From the NCBI GenBank assembly GCA_002401885.1, contig NVUL01000047.1:1-57763 (forward strand): a DNA stretch of 57,763 bases, in the 5' to 3' direction. Shown here one piece after another: positions 54,321 to 57,763 of the stretch; position 1 is the stretch's first letter; every line of letters starts with the position of its first letter. Position numbers and translations under genes: made by a program. Under the pieces are notes generated by a model. It was not told the origin of the DNA. It was given only the letters and a program-made list of their open reading frames with translations, and made no database searches. This DNA comes from SAR86 cluster bacterium. Its GTDB lineage: Bacteria > Pseudomonadota > Gammaproteobacteria > Pseudomonadales > Pseudohongiellaceae.

Positions 54321-55277
54321 TTATCGGGCGGCGTTTAGTTTAGCCTGGATACAGTCCATCAGGTCGCCAGCAATGTCTAGACTAAAAGCCTTATCTATCT
54401 CGCGTATGCAAGTTGGGCTAGTGACATTGATCTCGGTCAGATAGTCGCCTATTACATCAAGTCCTACGAAGATTAGGCCTTTTTCTCGAAGAACAGGACC
54501 GATCTGTTCACAAATCCAACGATCCTTCTCAGTGAGTTCCTGTGCCACGCCGCTGCCACCAGCGGCCAGATTTCCTCTGGTCTCCCCGGAAGCGGGAATT
54601 CTGGCGAGAGCATATGCCACAGGCTTGCCGTCGATCATTAGTATGCGCTTGTCGCCGTTAACAATATCGGGAATGAACTTCTGCGCCATAATCTGTTGTC
54701 GGCCATTATCGGTTAGCGTCTCTATGACGACGCTTAGGTTAGGGTCGCCAGCCTTTACTCGAAATATTGATGCGCCGCCCATTCCATCTAATGGCTTATA
54801 TATTACGTCTTCGTGCTGTTTGTGAAATGCCTTTAGCTTTTCTTGTGAAGAGGCAACGATCAGTGGTGGGCAGCATTGGGGAAATTGAGTGGCAAACAAC
54901 TTCTCGTTGCAGTCACGCAGGCTTTGCGGATCGTTTACTATTATCGTTCCTTCACGCTGTGCCTGCTCTAACAGATAAGTGGAATAGATATAGTCCATGT
55001 CGAACGGGGGGTCTTTGCGCATGAGAACGACATCCAGTTCTGACAATGCGATATCTGTCTTGCTACCAAGGCTGAACCAATCCTTCTCGTCATCTTTAAC
55101 CGAAAGGGTTCGAATTGTTGCTCGGCATTGGCCCTGATCAAGATACATGTCCGACTGCAACATATAATGGATCACCCAGCCACGCTTCTGCGCCGCCAAT
55201 AACATGGCCAGAGTCGTGTCTTTTTTAACAGTGATGGATTCGATGGGATCCATCACTACACCAAGTTTTACACCCAT
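54321..55277 (-). CDS. gshB: Glutathione synthetase
   Basis: 318 residues (E. coli 316), ATP-grasp fold. Joins gamma-glutamylcysteine and glycine. Begins MGVKLGVVMDPIESITVKKDTTLAML; the ATP-grasp motifs VIYKPLDGMGGASIFRV and GDKRILMIDGKP, and the late FVGLDVIGDYLTEINVTSPTC, are visible. Start at 55277 with AGGATTGATCGA upstream; a longer frame opens 30 codons earlier without family support. Heads the tonB-like-yqgE-ruvX run. Confidence 0.96.
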   Translation of the reverse strand: MGVKLGVVMDPIESITVKKDTTLAMLLAAQKRGWVIHYMLQSDMYLDQGQCRATIRTLSVKDDEKDWFSLGSKTDIALSELDVVLMRKDPPFDMDYIYSTYLLEQAQREGTIIVNDPQSLRDCNEKLFATQFPQCCPPLIVASSQEKLKAFHKQHEDVIYKPLDGMGGASIFRVKAGDPNLSVVIETLTDNGRQQIMAQKFIPDIVNGDKRILMIDGKPVAYALARIPASGETRGNLAAGGSGVAQELTEKDRWICEQIGPVLREKGLIFVGLDVIGDYLTEINVTSPTCIREIDKAFSLDIAGDLMDCIQAKLNAAR

Positions 55278-55507
55278 TCGATCAATCCTGTAGTGAGCTG
55301 CAGAGGGGGCGGTTAGATAATCCCAGGGGATTGTGGCCGCCGATATCAGGGCGAAATAATATCTCACTTTATCTGCAGAAGCGATGTCCGAAACCTGTGA
55401 CTAGTCCCTAGGCGCCATAGAATTGTTCAGAGCTGCCCTAGAATGATTTTTCAGGTTCTGCAGCAAAGCCGCTATAATGGCGCATCGTATCTAGGCAGTG
55501 AATCAAA

Positions 55508-56017
55508 TTGAAAGTATTTGGAATGGCATGGGGTATTGGTGGGGTCTTATTCCTGCTGATATTCGCTATATTTAGACTAGCGCCTATGGCGCTGGAGCTA
55601 GAAGACTTGCCTATGAGCCAGGTCCACTGGTTAGCATTGGTTTTCAGCGTAATCTACATGGCCTATGCGGAAGGTTATAAGGGGTTCCATCTGGGCTTCG
55701 CGCCCAGGGTTGTCGTTCGAGCCCGTTATCTAGCCGATAATCCACGACCGTTGCACCTATTACTCGCGCCGCTTTTCTGCATGGGCTATATCTATGCGAC
55801 TCGCAAGCGACAGATTGTCTCCTTCGCGCTGACGACTATGATCATCTGTTTTGTACTTATCGCTCGTAGCATGCCGCAACCTTGGCGCGGGATCTTGGAT
55901 GCGGGAGTAGTTGTCGGCCTTAGCCTTGGCGTGCTGTCGATTGCCTATTTCCTGATCATATCAAGCAATGATCCAGCTCGACTCACTATCTCAGCGGAAG
56001 TGCCAGGTGACAGTTAG
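55508..56017 (+). CDS. Conserved gammaproteobacterial membrane protein, function unknown
   Basis: 169 residues with four hydrophobic segments (about 7-28, 40-58, 84-102, 106-125, 131-152). The stretch AYAEGYKGFHLGFAPRVVVRARYL (about 52-75) is conserved in a family of small membrane proteins in gammaproteobacteria with no assigned role. The frame starts at TTG 55508. A near-consensus -10 box TATAAT (55472-55477) lies just upstream. Its end overlaps the next glycosyltransferase start, so the two are coupled. Confidence 0.78.
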   Translation: MKVFGMAWGIGGVLFLLIFAIFRLAPMALELEDLPMSQVHWLALVFSVIYMAYAEGYKGFHLGFAPRVVVRARYLADNPRPLHLLLAPLFCMGYIYATRKRQIVSFALTTMIICFVLIARSMPQPWRGILDAGVVVGLSLGVLSIAYFLIISSNDPARLTISAEVPGDS

Positions 56018-56939
56018 CGACGGCCTCGAGGTGACTAATCCTGCCGAAAAGGGTAGTTGCGCCATTGTGGTTACTTACAACCCCGATTTAACTGCATTAC
56101 TGAAACTCGTTAGTCAGCTCAATAAGGAAACCGACTTCCTAGTCATCGACAATGGTTCCGCCGCAATCAATGAGCTGGTAGCGTCGATCATGGTCTATAA
56201 GCGCTGTATCGAATTAATCCGGCTTAGTGAGAACGAAGGCCTGGCAAAGGCTCTCAATCGAGGCATCAATTTAGCGCGCTCTAGAAATTATGAATACGTG
56301 TTCCTCTTCGACCAGGACAGTAGTCTCTGCGATCTATTCATAGCACGTATGGTAGACGCGCACATCGAGGCGAGTCGCCTCAGCGAGAATGGTATAGCCG
56401 CGGTGGGCCCTCGAATTATCAATCCTCAGACTATGCGCCAGACACCATTTAAATTGTTCAGCAAGATTTTCTGGCGTTCCGATCGATCCTTCGCGGGTCA
56501 GGGAAAGCATTTCATCGCCGATTTTCTGATTACGTCCGGATCTCTGCTCACTCTCAAATGTATCGATGAAGTGGGAGGCATGAAGGAAAGTTACTTTATT
56601 GATAATGTCGATCTGGAATGGTGCTTTCGTGCCAAGTCGCTAGGCTTCGATCTGGTGGGTACCGACGCGGCTGTGCTCTATCACGCCATCGGCGAGCGCA
56701 GTTCCAATCCGCTGGTGAAAGCAGGACTACTCGCACAACACAATCCGTCGCGCACCTACTACTCCAGCAGGAATAGAATTCACCTCTACGGCGCGGCCTA
56801 CGCACCCTTGGGATGGAAGTTGCGCGATGTGATTCGCTTCACCCTAAAGGCGAGCTGGCTATTGATAACCTCTGGGCAGCGTCGTCAGTATTTTCATAAT
56901 CTTCGCTCCGGCATACGTGATGCGAAGACATTGGCTTAG
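56007..56939 (+). CDS. Family 2 glycosyltransferase (rhamnosyltransferase-like)
   Basis: About 310 residues. GT-A fold: CAIVVTYNPDLTALLKLVSQL (about 17-37), FLVIDNGSAAINEL, NEGLAKALNRGINLAR, the metal-binding DQDSSL and VGPRIIN. Acts with a nucleotide-sugar donor, probably on a lipid-linked glycan such as O-antigen. The GTG at 56007 overlaps the previous stop by 11 bp and is chosen over the ATG at 55968. First of two consecutive family 2 genes at the right edge. Confidence 0.87.
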   Translation: MTVSDGLEVTNPAEKGSCAIVVTYNPDLTALLKLVSQLNKETDFLVIDNGSAAINELVASIMVYKRCIELIRLSENEGLAKALNRGINLARSRNYEYVFLFDQDSSLCDLFIARMVDAHIEASRLSENGIAAVGPRIINPQTMRQTPFKLFSKIFWRSDRSFAGQGKHFIADFLITSGSLLTLKCIDEVGGMKESYFIDNVDLEWCFRAKSLGFDLVGTDAAVLYHAIGERSSNPLVKAGLLAQHNPSRTYYSSRNRIHLYGAAYAPLGWKLRDVIRFTLKASWLLITSGQRRQYFHNLRSGIRDAKTLA

Positions 56940-56945
56940 TAGAAG

Positions 56946-57763
56946 ATGAGCGCACACACAAAAATCGCCGTACTACTTTCGACCTACAACGGGGAGAAAT
57001 TCCTTGGCGAGCAGCTCGACTCGTTGCTAGCTCAATCCCACAAAAATTTTATACTGGTAGTGAGAGACGACGGTTCACTTGACAGAACAGTTTCCATTCT
57101 GGAGAGCTATGTTAGGGATCATTCGGAACGAATTCGCCTCTTGCCTAGCGATGGCGAAAACATGGGAGCAAGTGCTGGCTTCGCCTTCCTTGTGGATTAC
57201 GTGCTTAAGAACAAAGAGTCTATGGGGTTGAGTTCGACCTATATGATGTTCTGTGATCAGGATGATACGTGGTATCCGCAGAAGATAGAGAAGCTGTTGG
57301 AGGCGATGCTGGCGACGGAAGCGGATAACGATTCTGCAATTCCCATAATTGTTCATAGCGATCTCGAAGTGGTTTCCGAACAAAATACGGTGATAGCCAA
57401 ATCCTTGATTAGCTATCAGGGTTTGGAAATTGAGAGGAATAATTTTCCCAATCTCGTTATCAGCAATCTAGTGACAGGATGCACCGCGCTGATTAACGAG
57501 TCTCTAGCAGAGAAGGCGCTACCGATACCTGAAAACGCGATCATGCACGATTGGTGGCTGGCCTTAGTTGCTACAGCATTCGGCAAATTAGTTTACCTGG
57601 ATATTCCCTTGGTGCAGTACCGCCAGCATGGCAATAACACCATCGGTGCAAAAGAGTTTACCAAAGTATCCGTTGTCAGCATGTCACTTTGGCGCAGAAT
57701 ACAGGCGCGCAAACCTAATGAGCATCTGATCGAGGTATCTATTCAAGCGGCCGAGTTTTATCG
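56946..57763 (+). CDS. Family 2 glycosyltransferase (truncated by the window edge)
   Basis: 272 codons read to the edge with no stop, so the C terminus is missing. ATG seven bases after the previous stop. GT-A motifs: KIAVLLSTYNGEKFLGEQLDSLL (about 6-28), FILVVRDDGSLDRT, the DXD-like MFCDQDDTWYPQKIEKLL, and HDWWLALVATAFGKLVYLD with YRQHGNNTIG (about 205-240), the acceptor-site pattern of rhamnosyl/galactofuranosyl-type enzymes. Continues the glycan locus to the right. Confidence 0.87.
   Translation, partial: MSAHTKIAVLLSTYNGEKFLGEQLDSLLAQSHKNFILVVRDDGSLDRTVSILESYVRDHSERIRLLPSDGENMGASAGFAFLVDYVLKNKESMGLSSTYMMFCDQDDTWYPQKIEKLLEAMLATEADNDSAIPIIVHSDLEVVSEQNTVIAKSLISYQGLEIERNNFPNLVISNLVTGCTALINESLAEKALPIPENAIMHDWWLALVATAFGKLVYLDIPLVQYRQHGNNTIGAKEFTKVSVVSMSLWRRIQARKPNEHLIEVSIQAAEFY

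Noticed and set aside
1-57763. CRISPR arrays, tRNA or rRNA genes, intact insertion sequences, prophage
   Set aside because: None recognised; gaps are short and hold no spaced repeats, cloverleaf patterns or transposase with terminal repeats.

Overview
The window reads as chromosomal DNA of a free-living, probably marine gammaproteobacterium. The evidence is the conserved blocks gshB-tonB-yqgE-ruvX / pilT / yggS-proC-yggT-yggU-metX-metW-rdgB-hemW and rppH-ptsP / lgt-thyA-folA, together with full-length Lhr, DNA polymerase II, GcvR, PtsP and MetXW. The exact lineage cannot be fixed from the sequence. A Pseudohongiella/OM182-like or other oligotrophic marine relative is a guess. Genes are densely packed, mostly in short operons. 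I see no rRNA, tRNA, CRISPR array or intact insertion sequence.

Layout. 1-4.4 kb is an accessory segment: the tail of an HlyD-type adaptor, a C39-peptidase ABC exporter of the bacteriocin type, a Y1-transposase-like protein that has lost its HUH motif, and an unknown membrane protein. 4.4-9.1 kb is the glycine cleavage operon gcvT-gcvH-gcvP on the minus strand; its likely regulator gcvR lies far away at 30.4 kb. 9.2-12.3 kb holds a CBM9/DUF5916 outer-membrane protein and an exported peroxiredoxin-like gene with an in-frame TGA that I interpret as selenocysteine. 12.5-20.4 kb holds lepB, lhr, a candidate small RNA, a PilZ protein, a DUF6164 protein and a TraB/GumN protein. 20.4-26.2 kb is mostly regulatory or poorly known genes: a SutA-like small protein, an XRE regulator, an unknown protein, a SlyD-like prolyl isomerase with a hairpin over its ribosome binding site, a large protein with a divergent nucleotidyl cyclase domain, and an SRPBCC protein.

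26.4-33 kb holds a PspB-like membrane protein, a Tat-exported sulfite-oxidase-type molybdoenzyme, polB (DNA polymerase II) lying in frame behind it with no ordinary start codon, gcvR, an imelysin-type lipoprotein and a HAD phosphatase. 33-41.6 kb is the rppH-ptsP...lgt-thyA-folA block, split by five minus-strand genes (GNAT, carbonic anhydrase, an EncFtn-like ferritin without a shell gene in view, a PaiB-like flavoprotein, an NRDE protein). 41.6-55.3 kb is the biosynthetic and housekeeping stretch (argA, argE, phhB, hemW, rdgB, metW, metX, yggU, yggT, proC, yggS, pilT, ruvX, yqgE, tonB-like, gshB). In its middle, between yggS and proC, lies a dense array of hairpins whose loops match the CsrA/RsmA binding consensus. 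55.5 kb to the end begins a glycan locus with two family-2 glycosyltransferases, the last cut by the window edge.

The strongest unusual signals are the selenoprotein candidate (12.0 kb) with a SECIS-like hairpin, the CsrA-like hairpin array (50.1-50.3 kb), the candidate small RNA with a 13-nt match to the 16S anti-Shine-Dalgarno (18 kb), and polB without a standard start (28.0 kb).
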